Origin: Symbiodinium natans
Taxonomy: Eukaryota > Sar > Dinophyceae > Suessiales > Symbiodiniaceae
NCBI GenBank assembly: GCA_905221605.1
Contig: CAJNDS010002723.1
Location: 266,001-330,000 of the forward strand
DNA: 64,000 bases
Reading direction: 5' to 3'
Shown here: positions 48,450-58,055 of the stretch, one piece after another
How the letters are laid out: the number at the start of each line of letters is the position of its first letter
How positions within the stretch are numbered: position 1 is the stretch's first letter
Position numbers and translations under genes: made by a program
Notes under the pieces: model-generated
The model's database searches: none
What the model was told of the DNA's origin: nothing
The model's input: the letters and a program-made list of their open reading frames with translations, nothing else

Positions 48450-48821
48450 TGAAAAACCGAAGGTCCCTCTGGTACCTTTTCCCTTGAAAGCACGAACCCT
48501 GACCTCTCACACAAGTGCGGACAGCTCTCTCTTTTTCACAGTCAGAGCCACTTGAGCCAAAAGTCACGAAGTGCACAAACTAAACGAATTCTCTCTTGTG
48601 AGCTTAAACTCAGCTTCAGAACGAAGTTCCTACACACTGCACACTCACTTTAAATAGCGTATTGGGCAAAAACACACTCGTATGATTTCCTTGGAAATCA
48701 ACGAGGCATAAACCATCGAGGATGGGATCACACGGATTCCCAATCACTCCGAAGCAAAACAAACCTATACAAGCTGATCCAAAACATGACAAAAACATCA
48801 CTGATCAGCCACAATCTTCCA
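48450..48821 (-). repeat. element A 3' LTR
   Basis: The right boundary (TGGAAGATTG on the minus strand) is set by the adjacent polypurine tract. 48606-48821 matches the 5' copy with few differences and a 6-bp AAAAAC insertion. The left part (48450-48605) is absent from the 5' copy. I include it because its layout (TGAAAAACC, CTCTTTTTCAC, CTTGAGCCAAAA, CACGAAGTG) parallels the U5 end of the element B LTR and gives a CA end. Confidence 0.7.
48551..48562 (-). promoter_or_regulatory. 12-nt match to spliced-leader 3' end in LTR A
   Basis: TTTTGGCTCAAG on the minus strand, in element sense, exact. Same word and same relative place as in the unrelated element B LTR. Confidence 0.55.
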
Positions 48822-48829
48822 CCCCCCGC
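48822..48829 (-). other. polypurine tract of element A
   Basis: Minus-strand GCGGGGGG lies immediately before the LTR start TGGAAG, the expected plus-strand priming site. Confidence 0.78.
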
Positions 48830-48993
48830 ATTTTGCTGAGGGTTCATGTCAAAGATCTGAAGTCCAAGCCCAGCTCGGCACTTCAACACTAAGGGGATGC
48901 CCTGGCCACATTCCCTTGGTGCGTACTCGCCACCAAACGAAACAAACAACACACCAGTCGATCTCTGACATCAAACTTAAAACTCATGCAAGA

Positions 48994-49175
48994 TCCCACC
49001 ATCAGGCAGGTTGTCCTGGGTCCACATCACTGGTAACCCAAGAGTTCGTTGTCCAAACACGTGAAAAACGAATTAAACTTGCATCCACCCGCACTGGGGC
49101 AGGGTTGTCTTGGAACGAATCCAAGAGTTCGTGGTGACAAACACGTGAAAACGAATTAATGCAAGCTTCAGATGT
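48994..49175. repeat. tandem duplication in element A 3' untranslated region
   Basis: Two ~92-bp copies share CCAAGAGTTCGT (about 49,038 and 49,131), ACACGTGAAAA and CGAATTAA. They lie between the end of the polyprotein and the 3' LTR. Confidence 0.8.
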
Positions 49176-49558
49176 TTCCCACTCAGCACTCGACCTTGTC
49201 GTGGTACTCCTCCTCAGTCTCGCATCTTCCAGGTCACCAAACTCACCAACTAGCATCGGCTAGCTGATCCTTCAAGAAAAGATTGGCTTCATAGTTTCGC
49301 TTCTTCCAGCGTACCATCAGCCAAAAACGTCTTCAGAGGTGGCAATCAGACGCCTTGCAGAAGGGGCTATAGAGTCCCTCGTTGAGTTTCATCATCATTT
49401 TGCCTCCTCTTTGCAAACTTCTCATGCACTGAAACAAGGGCTCACACTAACCAGAAAAATCGCGGGCGCTCCATGGCGGCAACGCGGCCATGGCTTCCAA
49501 AAAATGGCTGCGGGTTTCACTCACCCACCCAACCACTGAGATCACTTAGCATCTCAGT

Positions 49559-52500
49559 TCATTCTTCATCCTCTTCGCCCTTCTTCTCGCCAGCTCCAGT
49601 TGACTCCATCAACTTGGCGCGGCGCTCCTTGGCGGCTTCCTTCATCTCCGCCAACTCAGCCGTCCTCGTTTCCATCACCACATCCTGCGAAGATCGGCTA
49701 GGCTCAGCTGGCGTCTCCGCAGGCCTCTCAGTTGGCTGGTCTCCAACCTTTCTCTTCTTCTCTTCCAACATCAGCTCCAAATCGGCAACACTAAAGCTTG
49801 CCTTCACACGCTCAGCAATCTGCGCGATAGCTGCTGCATCCAACTCAGATGGTACAACTGACACAGGCGAGCGAACCGCTTCGCCTTCCAGCTTTGCTCT
49901 CTTAGCAGCTTCTTCCTCGGCAGCTGACAGGTCGGCGATGCGCTTGCGCTTTCGCTCAGCTTCCTCGAACTCTCGGTCTTGCTGTTCCGCTGCAGCCTTG
50001 AGGATCCGCTTCAGGTCCTTTTCCTCCTTCTCGAGTTTCCCAACATTCTCACCCATGATCCCAAAGGCTTGCTGCCACATGTCGGCAGGCAACGTCAAGT
50101 TGAACCTCACCACATAGTCGGTCGGCAAGTGCCACTTACACTTGCAGATCCACACAACACCGCTTCGAGTCTCACTCGCAACCACCTTCTTCCAGCTTGC
50201 CGCCCTCTGCGTGTCGGTGATCTCCTCTTTCTTTTTCTCCAGGTCCTCCAAGAATCCTGCAACAGACTCCATCACGGATCTGTAGTGGCTGTAGGCCACA
50301 AACGACCACTTGGGGACTGGTCTCTCCCTCAGCTCCGGCTCGTGAATCCGAAGTGTATCACACGACAACATCGAAATCACTCGCACTCGCTCCACCAGTT
50401 CCTTAAACACCAAGGATCCTTCCTTTGCACTTCTCTTCCAGCGCAACACCCATGGGGGATAATACGAGCTCTCAGCTTCATCCTCCATGATCCTCTCTGC
50501 TCCCAAAATGGGTAGCATGCACAACAGATCCACCATCCGCAAGACTCCGAGGTCCTGGTGCTCACCCAGAAGCAAAACAGGGATTATCCCTTTTCTCTTC
50601 AAGTACCTCACGAAGCTCAACATCGCCAGGCCACACGTTCCCGGCGGCACTTCCATGTACAGTCCTCCTTCATTCACTGCCATCTCCCAGATGATGGCCT
50701 TGCCACCAATCTGTCCACGGACATCCAAGATTCCGAAGATCTTCGTGGGTTTCTCCTGTAGCTCACACACCTCCTGGATGGGCTTCACCAGCTTCTCGTA
50801 TGAGCTTTGATAGCGCAACATATCCTTGTCGGATAGCGTGCCTATCACGTCCTTGAGCTCTAGCTCATCCACTGGAGTTCCGCGCCGGCAGATACTCCAT
50901 GACACATCACCGAACCACTTCGGCGGCTCTGGATCCGCCAGCTCCGGAAACACGTCGACCATCCGTTCAATCACCTTCGGCATGGCCTTGGGTTTCGGTG
51001 CAGCTTGGCCTGAGCCTCGGCTTTCACCTTTATCACCCCTTTTTCCAGCAGCTCGGCGCTCCTTCTCTGCCTCTCGGAGATGGAATGCATGGCTTGCATC
51101 CGTGCCAGAGACTGTCACAGTCTGTTTGCACTTTTCGCACTTGGGCTTGCCACTTTCATCCCAGCTCAACCCGGCAGCATGCTCGGATCTGAACAACCAT
51201 TTGCAAACCTTACACCAAAAGGGGCTTTTCATCTCAGCACCCTGCTCACCCTTCCTGCTGTCTTCAGCTGCCATTTTCCTGTCCTTCACCAAAGGTACAG
51301 GCTCCAGGCTAGGGCTAGCTTCCGTGGTGCTTGAACCAAAGCTTTTGCGGGTGGACCATAAATCCATTTCTTGAACCTCAGGGGAAGAGTCTTCACGAAG
51401 GGTTTCGGGACTTCTAAGGTGGAAATTTTCAAAAACTTCACCACACTTTTTCACACTTTTCAACGATCCAACTTGCTCCACACTGCATCCAGTTGCCTCG
51501 GCACACTGGTATGCCTGAACTCCAACCCTTGGTCGGATTCCACAGATCCTCCACACCTGCTGCACATCTTCACCAGGGTATATACCCATAGCTTGCTGGT
51601 GCTGACAGAATGTCACTTGACTCAAGCACTTTGTAAGAACGTCAGCGATCATTCCCGCTGTCGGGCACCAAATGACCTTCAAGGTCTGAGCTTCCTGTAT
51701 CCGCTCCTGAAGATAGCAGACAGCGATGTCTAAGTGGCGAACTCGCCTACTCAACCCACGGTTTAGCAAAACCGCTCTCGCTGAGGAACTGTCAGTGTGC
51801 AATCGGATCGTGACATCTGACTCGGCCAACTGACCGATCAAAGTCGCAAGTCCCTCACTCTCCTGTACCGCAGTCAAGATGGCTCTCAACTCGGCTTCAC
51901 AAGAACTCAGCGATACACACCCTTGAACTCGAGAGATTCCCTTGATCAGGCATCCTCTATAAAAGATGGCTATGCCCGACACAGATCTTCGTCCTAACGA
52001 CGCTTGGGGTGCCCAACTGGCATCCGCATACACTTCCAGCTGCGCCGGCCCACTGTCTGGTACATTCCCATCAGGGCCAAAGTACTGCCATGCATGGTAT
52101 TGTCCCTTTAGGAACCTAATCACTTGTCGCAATGCTTGCTCAAAGCATGCTGTTGGCTTGGACTGTCCTTGCGAAAGAATGGACATCCACCTACTCAGGT
52201 CAGGTCTCGACTGACCCCACCATGCAATCCGGCCAAGTACTGCTCTGTACCTCGCAGCTGCAGTGTCACTCAACTCAGGATCCGAACCACTTGCTCTGCC
52301 CTTCTCGACCGTTTTCACGATGTCCGGAGGAGCAGTAACCACCTTCAGGTCCTTACAGAACTCTGTCTCGAACAGGGCATCTAAGTATGCCGGGGGCACT
52401 CGCATCCTGAGATGACTCCCTTGTCTCTCAATCTCTCGCCCCAAAAAGGTGATCTTTCCACCAGTGGAAGTGATTCGACCCGTTTCCTTGATCTTCAACT

Positions 52501-55500
52501 CTCCGTTCAGGGTGTCGGTCACCAACCGAATGGCATCTCTAGTGCCACACAGAATCAAATCGTCCACATAGCACAACATGAGGAATCTTTTCCCTCTCAC
52601 AGTGCCCTCGAAGACGGAAGGTTCCGTTGGGCATTGCTTCAACCCAACTTTCTTCACAACTGTCGCCAGCTTCAAGTTCCAAGCTTTGGCGGCAACTCTC
52701 AAACCATTCATGGCTTGATCCAGAATCATAAACACCGGGACATAATAGTCCTTGCAGGCGGAAACATCCTTGGGCAATTGGATAATCGCCTTCGATCCTT
52801 TCGGAAGGGGGGAATGCAAGAATGCAGTGCTAACATCCAAAGTTGCGATATCCATAGCATCTACCGAAGCAATGGCCAAAAGCGTCCGTAACGCTTCTAA
52901 AGAAGGAGTCGTAGCACTCAGTCCTAAAGATGATGCTGTGCTCCCCTTTGCGATGTCTTGCACCACACACCGAGCTCTCACAGCTTCCTTGCCATTCACC
53001 ACCTTTGGGCCTATGACCCATCGGGTTGGGATGATCTTTATCCCATGCTGACGAGCAAACTTCTGAGCCTCGTCTGCTCCAACCACTCTCCCTGCTTTGT
53101 GAGCAGTCATACTCTGCAGCTCAGTTCGCCGGCCTTCCACTGTTTTATCCACATCTAATGGACATCCATCTATCTCAGACAGAACACTCGTGGGTCTTGC
53201 CAGCCAAACTTGGGATCCACACACCTTCATGGACTCCGGGAAAGTGCTATTCTTGTTGAGCAGAATCGAATTGGTCACATGTACCAACTTCGGACTCTCG
53301 TCACTGCTTACCATTTTAATAGGACCTTGAGGCACATCGAGTCTTGGGTCTAAACAAATACGATTGATCAGCCGGGGAACTCGATTGGACTCATCTGGAA
53401 CTGAGTTCACATCTGAAGTTAAACTCTCTAAACGCCGGGGAACTCGACTGGACTCATTTGGAACTGAATCCACATCCATTTGAGGTTTTTCTTCCTCCAT
53501 TGGGATCGCTTCATCCTCAGCGGGAGTTTCTCCTTCGAAGTATCCAGGTTCCATTGCCTCATCTGGAATCCCTTGGTAAGGCAAACTTGGATCCTCAAAA
53601 TCCTCCATGTCAACATCCACAACTTCTGTCGCAGGTGTTGGGACGCTTTGCTTCTCCTCCAACTTGGGATCTGGTCGACTCTCATAGGTGATCTTCGGGC
53701 GTTTCAGGAGTGAAGGCTCACTTCCAGACTCCATCACCCCCGCATCCTTTGAGCTTCTCTGGTCCATTTTTGGAGTTTCCTCTGTTGGTTCTTTCGATTC
53801 CAACCGTTGTCGTTGAGCTTTCAACCAATCATCATACCGTTTTCGGCATTCAGCATTGTGGTTGGCTTTTCCTCTTTTTGGACCACACGCAGGACAGTTC
53901 GCTGTGCCACCATGTTCCTTCACCCATGCAGCTGGAGGTCCAACTTTGCTCATGTCTGTGGTCGGTCCATCAGACACTCGGCCCTCAAAGGCCTTGTCCG
54001 CTTCACCTTCAATCCGATCGGGCACACCATCCTCTTTCTCCTTCAGAATCGGGGGAGCCAATGTATCCGATGGATCATGCTCCTTGAGCAAATGTTGACA
54101 ATGCTCCAACCCAATCTTCAACGGAACGATGTGCTTGATGGACTTTGCTCGAAAGTGTTTTGGACAACCATCCACCATGGCACTCACAACATGAGTCAAG
54201 CCACCAACTTCAGGGTACACATAGGCTGCTTCCACAAACCGGGAGAGCGCCGTGGTTTTCATCGAATCCGGTAGCTCAGCCAGAACTGTAGCACCTATCA
54301 ACGACGATCCACACTCATGGAGGGATCTCTGTAGTACCAACTCCTGGGGTGATTTCTTCCCATCAAAGGCAGCTGCATGGTGATTGTGCATTGCAGCACA
54401 GTAAATCAGACCAAACTCAAACGCTCGAGGACTTCTCTTCAAGTCAAAGCCCTGCGCTCGTAGATCCAACCTCACCGTGCTGAACAACTCCTTGAGTGTT
54501 CTCACTGCCCTTTCCACACCACCAACCGCTTCATGTCCCTGCGGAGGTGCTCTTTGGGTCACAATCCTAATCCCCAGATTGGCTCTCTTGATGAGGGCGC
54601 TCACCGCTGTCTCGCTGTCTGTCCTCAACAGTACAGCAGACCCTGCAATGTCCAGTCCGAAAGCATTCATCCAATAACGAATCCAGCTGGAGGTATTGTC
54701 AGCATTGGTCCCTACCAACAGACATCCAATCATTCTGGTTGACATTTCAGTCATGACCAGTACTTTCATGTTGGGAGCCGTCGGCTGGTCTTTCGCAAAA
54801 GTACCAGTTACCAGGTTGATGAAGCAGAAATCTGCTTGCAACGCCACGGGTCGGTCTTGAGCATCCTTGGTCCGACGATGCTGGGTTGTTCCTCTTGTCA
54901 TCCGACAATGAGGACATTCGGACGAAAAAGGAATGTGGCCTCGCATCCGATGCAGCTCCATTTCTTCTTGCTTTTTCTTGGTCATTGACTGCACTGACTG
55001 CATCTGATCAACCTCCATCGGTCGTTGGCCATCATCCACATCCATGGGTCGAACCTCAGTTCTTCCAAAGGTTACTTTCTTTCGCTTTCCAGCATCACCT
55101 TGCAGGTAGATCCAAGGACATCCAGCCCAGGATACTCCATATCCCATGACTCCTTTCTTCTCGTGTCGCAGCGAAATCTCTCTTCGAGTGAACTTCACTT
55201 CCCAACCAGTATTCACCATCTGCTCGGTGCTCAAGATGTTGTGAGCCACATCTGCTACAACTCCAGTCACACACACCGATGTCAAACCAAGATACTGCTT
55301 TCCTTCATACATAGGCAGCAAGGCTCGGATGCGAACTCGCTCGAAGACATTCACCGGGGTATCGTTGGCTGCTGAGTACCTCTCATTAGGTCCCAACGCC
55401 TTCCGATCCAAGATCTGGAACTCATCCAAGTATCTTTTCGCAATCACAGTCACCGATGCTCCTGAGTCAATCAACCACCATTTGCTTGCATCATCCTTTT

Positions 55501-57556
55501 CCATGCTTTTGACTTGATTCATCGGAGGTTTCATCAAAGACCGAACTGACTTAGATGGCAACATCTGAGATAAATCGGTAGAGATCCGATGCTCCAACTC
55601 GGCAATCCGGACTCTCGTCTCAACTTCCCATGACCAATCTATCTCATCAGTACTCCGGGGAATCCACTCTTTTCTCACTTCATCGAGCAATCCTTCCAGA
55701 GGTTGCAACACAGATTCCACTCGGGCCTCTGACTCAGGTTCATTCCATTCACCTCCAGTTAGCTGGTAGTCACTCGACTCACCCTCTTGGGAGACTTCAG
55801 CAACTGTCTTCCCCTTTCCTTTGCCTTTTCCTTTGGGCTTTCCCTTTTCGGGCTTCTTCTTGGGATCTCCTTTTGCCTTGGCTTTCGCCTTAGCATTGGG
55901 GGAATTGGGCTTCTTGCCTGAATCTCCCTCCTTATACCAGCAATCGCGGGCATAATGTCCCTTTCCACCACACACATAGCACTCCACATCCTTCTTGTTC
56001 TGGCTTGAAGCTCGTTTGCCAGCACCTTTGCTTGATTCGCGCTTGCCTTTCTGTTCCTTTCCTTTGCCTTTTGGTTTTCCTTCGTTGCCCTTTCCCTCAT
56101 TGGGATCTCGAAAAGGTTGAAGCTTCGTGCCAGGGGCTTCTGACCACACCCTTTGTTGCACCTCAAACTTCAGAGCAACTCTTTTCAGATCTTCAAACGA
56201 TTCACTATCGCCATGCAACAAGCAATGGCTTCTACACCGATCTGGCAAACTGCGCAGCAAAACCATAACCGAATCCGCTTCTTGGATCTGCAAACCACCA
56301 GCATGCACATCGGGATCAAGACTATTGAGCAGCTTGGTGTACTTGTTCAACTCATGCTCAATCTTTCGAATGATCTCCGGAATACTGGGTGCTTTCACGG
56401 TTTGATTCACCAGCTGCGACCGAAAGAACAGGCATTCAGCTCGCGACTTCAGGCAAAACTCCTTCGCCAGCAATCTCAAAGCCACAAAACCAGATTGTTG
56501 ATAAGTGCTCTCACTTTCAACATATGTCTGCAAAATCAGAGAACTCTTCTCATGATTTGCAAAAGTCTGTCGCAGGATGTGCATCAGCCTCGTCGACCTC
56601 TTCTGTTGCTCCACAGTAAGTCGATCCTGTTTCAGCCGAGACTCTTCTTGAGTCTTCACCGCATGCATGAGCTCATTGGGAAACACTTCTGAACCCAAAC
56701 CAACCCAACTGGTCAGCTTCTCCATCCAGGTCAAGAATCCAAGAGCTTCAGAGATGCGATCCTTCCAAGACGAAAAGTCAATGGTCGGCAAACTGGGCAA
56801 CCATTTGTCCGATCGAGCAAACACATCCCTTTCCCTTTCTTGCTCCAGAGGTGGAGGTCTCAGTGGGGGACTTGGGCTCGCCATCCGAAAAAGCTGGGTC
56901 CCCTTCGCAGGAGTACCCACTGGCGATGCACCTTGACATCCCGAAGAAGAACTGGGCATGTTCTCAGGAACACCATCCTGAGGTAAGGGGGGATTCACCT
57001 GTTGCTGTTGCTGTGGCTGCTGTTGCTGATGCTGCTGTATCATCCACTGCTGATGCTGCTGCTGTTGCTGCACCATGGACGAAGTCATCGTTTGCATAAA
57101 CTGCTGTTGCTGCACAACCAGTTGCTGCATCATGCTTTCCAATTCTCGCACTTGTCTCGTCAACCCTTGCACGTCGGGTGATGTTTGTGATGGTGTCACC
57201 ACAGGTTGAGGAGGTCCAGTGGATAGTCCTGGTGGTAACGAAGGACTTCCTACCGCTTGCTGAGGCAAACCAGGGGGAAACGAAGGGCCTCCCATTGTCT
57301 GTTGGGGTGCTCCAGTAGCTACCCCATGAGGGCTTCTGGCGGGAGTTCGACCTCTGGGCACTGGGCCATACACAGGTTGGCTTCCTTGTGCCAAACCTTG
57401 CACCCACAGTGGGTTGGGATTTCCCAAACCCGGAAAAGGGTCTACCCTTCGCCTTGTCTCAGCATCCATGATGGGCACAGAGCTTCCACGCTCTCGTCCA
57501 CCTCTTGGACTCCTCACATGAGCTCCACTGGTATGTCGTGGGGGTGTATTCAACAT
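49559..57556 (-). CDS. copia element A Gag-Pol polyprotein with long C-terminal extension
   Basis: One uninterrupted 2,665-residue frame. Visible in order are a Gln-rich N-terminal helix region (~130-185), gag, a zinc knuckle CYVCGGKGHYARDC (~525-538) followed by a Lys/Gly-rich linker, the protease site WWLIDSGASVTVI (~690-705), the integrase zinc motif HRMRGHIPFSSECPHC (~868-885), and integrase D, D, E (ADFCF ~906, RTDSET ~979, GGVERAV ~1014). Reverse transcriptase follows with LDVSTAFLH (~1575) and YVDDL (~1662), then RNase H (YADASW ~1842, SSCEAELRAI, HTDSSSARAV). From about 1995 on it continues some 670 residues: a CxxC...CxxC zinc ribbon (~2112-2150), an alpha/beta-like region and a Lys/Glu-rich coiled-coil tail ending KKGEEDEE. 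Copia proteins usually stop soon after RNase H. With no stop or frameshift it could still be expressed. Confidence 0.95.
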   Translation of the reverse strand: MLNTPPRHTSGAHVRSPRGGRERGSSVPIMDAETRRRVDPFPGLGNPNPLWVQGLAQGSQPVYGPVPRGRTPARSPHGVATGAPQQTMGGPSFPPGLPQQAVGSPSLPPGLSTGPPQPVVTPSQTSPDVQGLTRQVRELESMMQQLVVQQQQFMQTMTSSMVQQQQQHQQWMIQQHQQQQPQQQQQVNPPLPQDGVPENMPSSSSGCQGASPVGTPAKGTQLFRMASPSPPLRPPPLEQERERDVFARSDKWLPSLPTIDFSSWKDRISEALGFLTWMEKLTSWVGLGSEVFPNELMHAVKTQEESRLKQDRLTVEQQKRSTRLMHILRQTFANHEKSSLILQTYVESESTYQQSGFVALRLLAKEFCLKSRAECLFFRSQLVNQTVKAPSIPEIIRKIEHELNKYTKLLNSLDPDVHAGGLQIQEADSVMVLLRSLPDRCRSHCLLHGDSESFEDLKRVALKFEVQQRVWSEAPGTKLQPFRDPNEGKGNEGKPKGKGKEQKGKRESSKGAGKRASSQNKKDVECYVCGGKGHYARDCWYKEGDSGKKPNSPNAKAKAKAKGDPKKKPEKGKPKGKGKGKGKTVAEVSQEGESSDYQLTGGEWNEPESEARVESVLQPLEGLLDEVRKEWIPRSTDEIDWSWEVETRVRIAELEHRISTDLSQMLPSKSVRSLMKPPMNQVKSMEKDDASKWWLIDSGASVTVIAKRYLDEFQILDRKALGPNERYSAANDTPVNVFERVRIRALLPMYEGKQYLGLTSVCVTGVVADVAHNILSTEQMVNTGWEVKFTRREISLRHEKKGVMGYGVSWAGCPWIYLQGDAGKRKKVTFGRTEVRPMDVDDGQRPMEVDQMQSVQSMTKKKQEEMELHRMRGHIPFSSECPHCRMTRGTTQHRRTKDAQDRPVALQADFCFINLVTGTFAKDQPTAPNMKVLVMTEMSTRMIGCLLVGTNADNTSSWIRYWMNAFGLDIAGSAVLLRTDSETAVSALIKRANLGIRIVTQRAPPQGHEAVGGVERAVRTLKELFSTVRLDLRAQGFDLKRSPRAFEFGLIYCAAMHNHHAAAFDGKKSPQELVLQRSLHECGSSLIGATVLAELPDSMKTTALSRFVEAAYVYPEVGGLTHVVSAMVDGCPKHFRAKSIKHIVPLKIGLEHCQHLLKEHDPSDTLAPPILKEKEDGVPDRIEGEADKAFEGRVSDGPTTDMSKVGPPAAWVKEHGGTANCPACGPKRGKANHNAECRKRYDDWLKAQRQRLESKEPTEETPKMDQRSSKDAGVMESGSEPSLLKRPKITYESRPDPKLEEKQSVPTPATEVVDVDMEDFEDPSLPYQGIPDEAMEPGYFEGETPAEDEAIPMEEEKPQMDVDSVPNESSRVPRRLESLTSDVNSVPDESNRVPRLINRICLDPRLDVPQGPIKMVSSDESPKLVHVTNSILLNKNSTFPESMKVCGSQVWLARPTSVLSEIDGCPLDVDKTVEGRRTELQSMTAHKAGRVVGADEAQKFARQHGIKIIPTRWVIGPKVVNGKEAVRARCVVQDIAKGSTASSLGLSATTPSLEALRTLLAIASVDAMDIATLDVSTAFLHSPLPKGSKAIIQLPKDVSACKDYYVPVFMILDQAMNGLRVAAKAWNLKLATVVKKVGLKQCPTEPSVFEGTVRGKRFLMLCYVDDLILCGTRDAIRLVTDTLNGELKIKETGRITSTGGKITFLGREIERQGSHLRMRVPPAYLDALFETEFCKDLKVVTAPPDIVKTVEKGRASGSDPELSDTAAARYRAVLGRIAWWGQSRPDLSRWMSILSQGQSKPTACFEQALRQVIRFLKGQYHAWQYFGPDGNVPDSGPAQLEVYADASWAPQASLGRRSVSGIAIFYRGCLIKGISRVQGCVSLSSCEAELRAILTAVQESEGLATLIGQLAESDVTIRLHTDSSSARAVLLNRGLSRRVRHLDIAVCYLQERIQEAQTLKVIWCPTAGMIADVLTKCLSQVTFCQHQQAMGIYPGEDVQQVWRICGIRPRVGVQAYQCAEATGCSVEQVGSLKSVKKCGEVFENFHLRSPETLREDSSPEVQEMDLWSTRKSFGSSTTEASPSLEPVPLVKDRKMAAEDSRKGEQGAEMKSPFWCKVCKWLFRSEHAAGLSWDESGKPKCEKCKQTVTVSGTDASHAFHLREAEKERRAAGKRGDKGESRGSGQAAPKPKAMPKVIERMVDVFPELADPEPPKWFGDVSWSICRRGTPVDELELKDVIGTLSDKDMLRYQSSYEKLVKPIQEVCELQEKPTKIFGILDVRGQIGGKAIIWEMAVNEGGLYMEVPPGTCGLAMLSFVRYLKRKGIIPVLLLGEHQDLGVLRMVDLLCMLPILGAERIMEDEAESSYYPPWVLRWKRSAKEGSLVFKELVERVRVISMLSCDTLRIHEPELRERPVPKWSFVAYSHYRSVMESVAGFLEDLEKKKEEITDTQRAASWKKVVASETRSGVVWICKCKWHLPTDYVVRFNLTLPADMWQQAFGIMGENVGKLEKEEKDLKRILKAAAEQQDREFEEAERKRKRIADLSAAEEEAAKRAKLEGEAVRSPVSVVPSELDAAAIAQIAERVKASFSVADLELMLEEKKRKVGDQPTERPAETPAEPSRSSQDVVMETRTAELAEMKEAAKERRAKLMESTGAGEKKGEEDEE

Positions 57557-57567
57557 AGTTCCTGAAC

Positions 57568-57804
57568 TCAGGCTCCAGCCTGCAGTCTCTCCACAACGTC
57601 TTCTGGCGAAAATTCTCTCACCAACACCAGATGGTCCAGGCTCCTGAAGAACCTTAGTTCTACTCTACCAAGCACCGTATTCCTCCAAGATCGGTCACAA
57701 CCAATCCAGTTCCAGACAAACCACCTTGCCCGGGCTCCAAAGTGCCTCAACAGCCGCTGAACCAACTGCTTCCAAGCCTGATGAGCCCGGATCCGCCTCC
57801 TCAC
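57568..57804 (-). other. short leader frame upstream of element A gag
   Basis: 78 codons, basic and Trp-rich (RAHQAWKQLVQRLLRHF, then FVWNWIGCDRSW), ending 12 bp before the gag ATG. It lies between the 5' LTR match and gag. It may be an upstream frame or a remnant of a longer gag. Function unknown. Confidence 0.25.
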
Positions 57805-57825
57805 AGGGTAGACTTCCCGGTACTC

Positions 57826-58035
57826 AAACTCAGCTTCAGAACGAAGTTCCTACACACTGCACACTCACTTTAAACAGCGTATTGGGCAAAAACACACTCG
57901 TATGATTTCCTTAGAAATCAACGAGGCATCAACCATCGAGGATGGGATCACACGGATTCCCAATCACTCCGAAGCAAAACAAACCTATACAAGCTGATCC
58001 AAAACATGACATCACTGATCAGCCACAATCTTCCA
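57826..58035 (-). repeat. element A 5' LTR, 5' part only
   Basis: Starts TGGAAGATTGTGG (minus) and matches the 3' LTR for about 210 bp up to GCTGAGTTT, then diverges completely. The U5-side part and any recognisable primer binding site are missing here. Confidence 0.85.
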
Positions 58036-58055
58036 CACCCGGCCTCTTCGATTTT

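Larger units (their letters stand above)
48450..58035 (-). mobile_element. Ty1/copia LTR retrotransposon A
   Basis: Minus-strand element of about 9.6 kb with one continuous Gag-Pol frame, a 3' LTR preceded by a G-run polypurine tract, and a 5' LTR of which only the first ~210 bp matches. The LTR start TGGAAGATTGTGG is fixed by the polypurine tract. A possible target duplication CCCGGC lies within two bases of both inferred ends (48443-48448 and 58038-58043). Its proteins are clearly different from element B, so the two represent separate copia families. Confidence 0.9.

Noticed and set aside
49473-57565. Many plus-strand frames of 80-214 codons opposite element A, and similar ones opposite element B
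   Set aside because: They are antisense shadows of the polyproteins and carry no motifs of their own.
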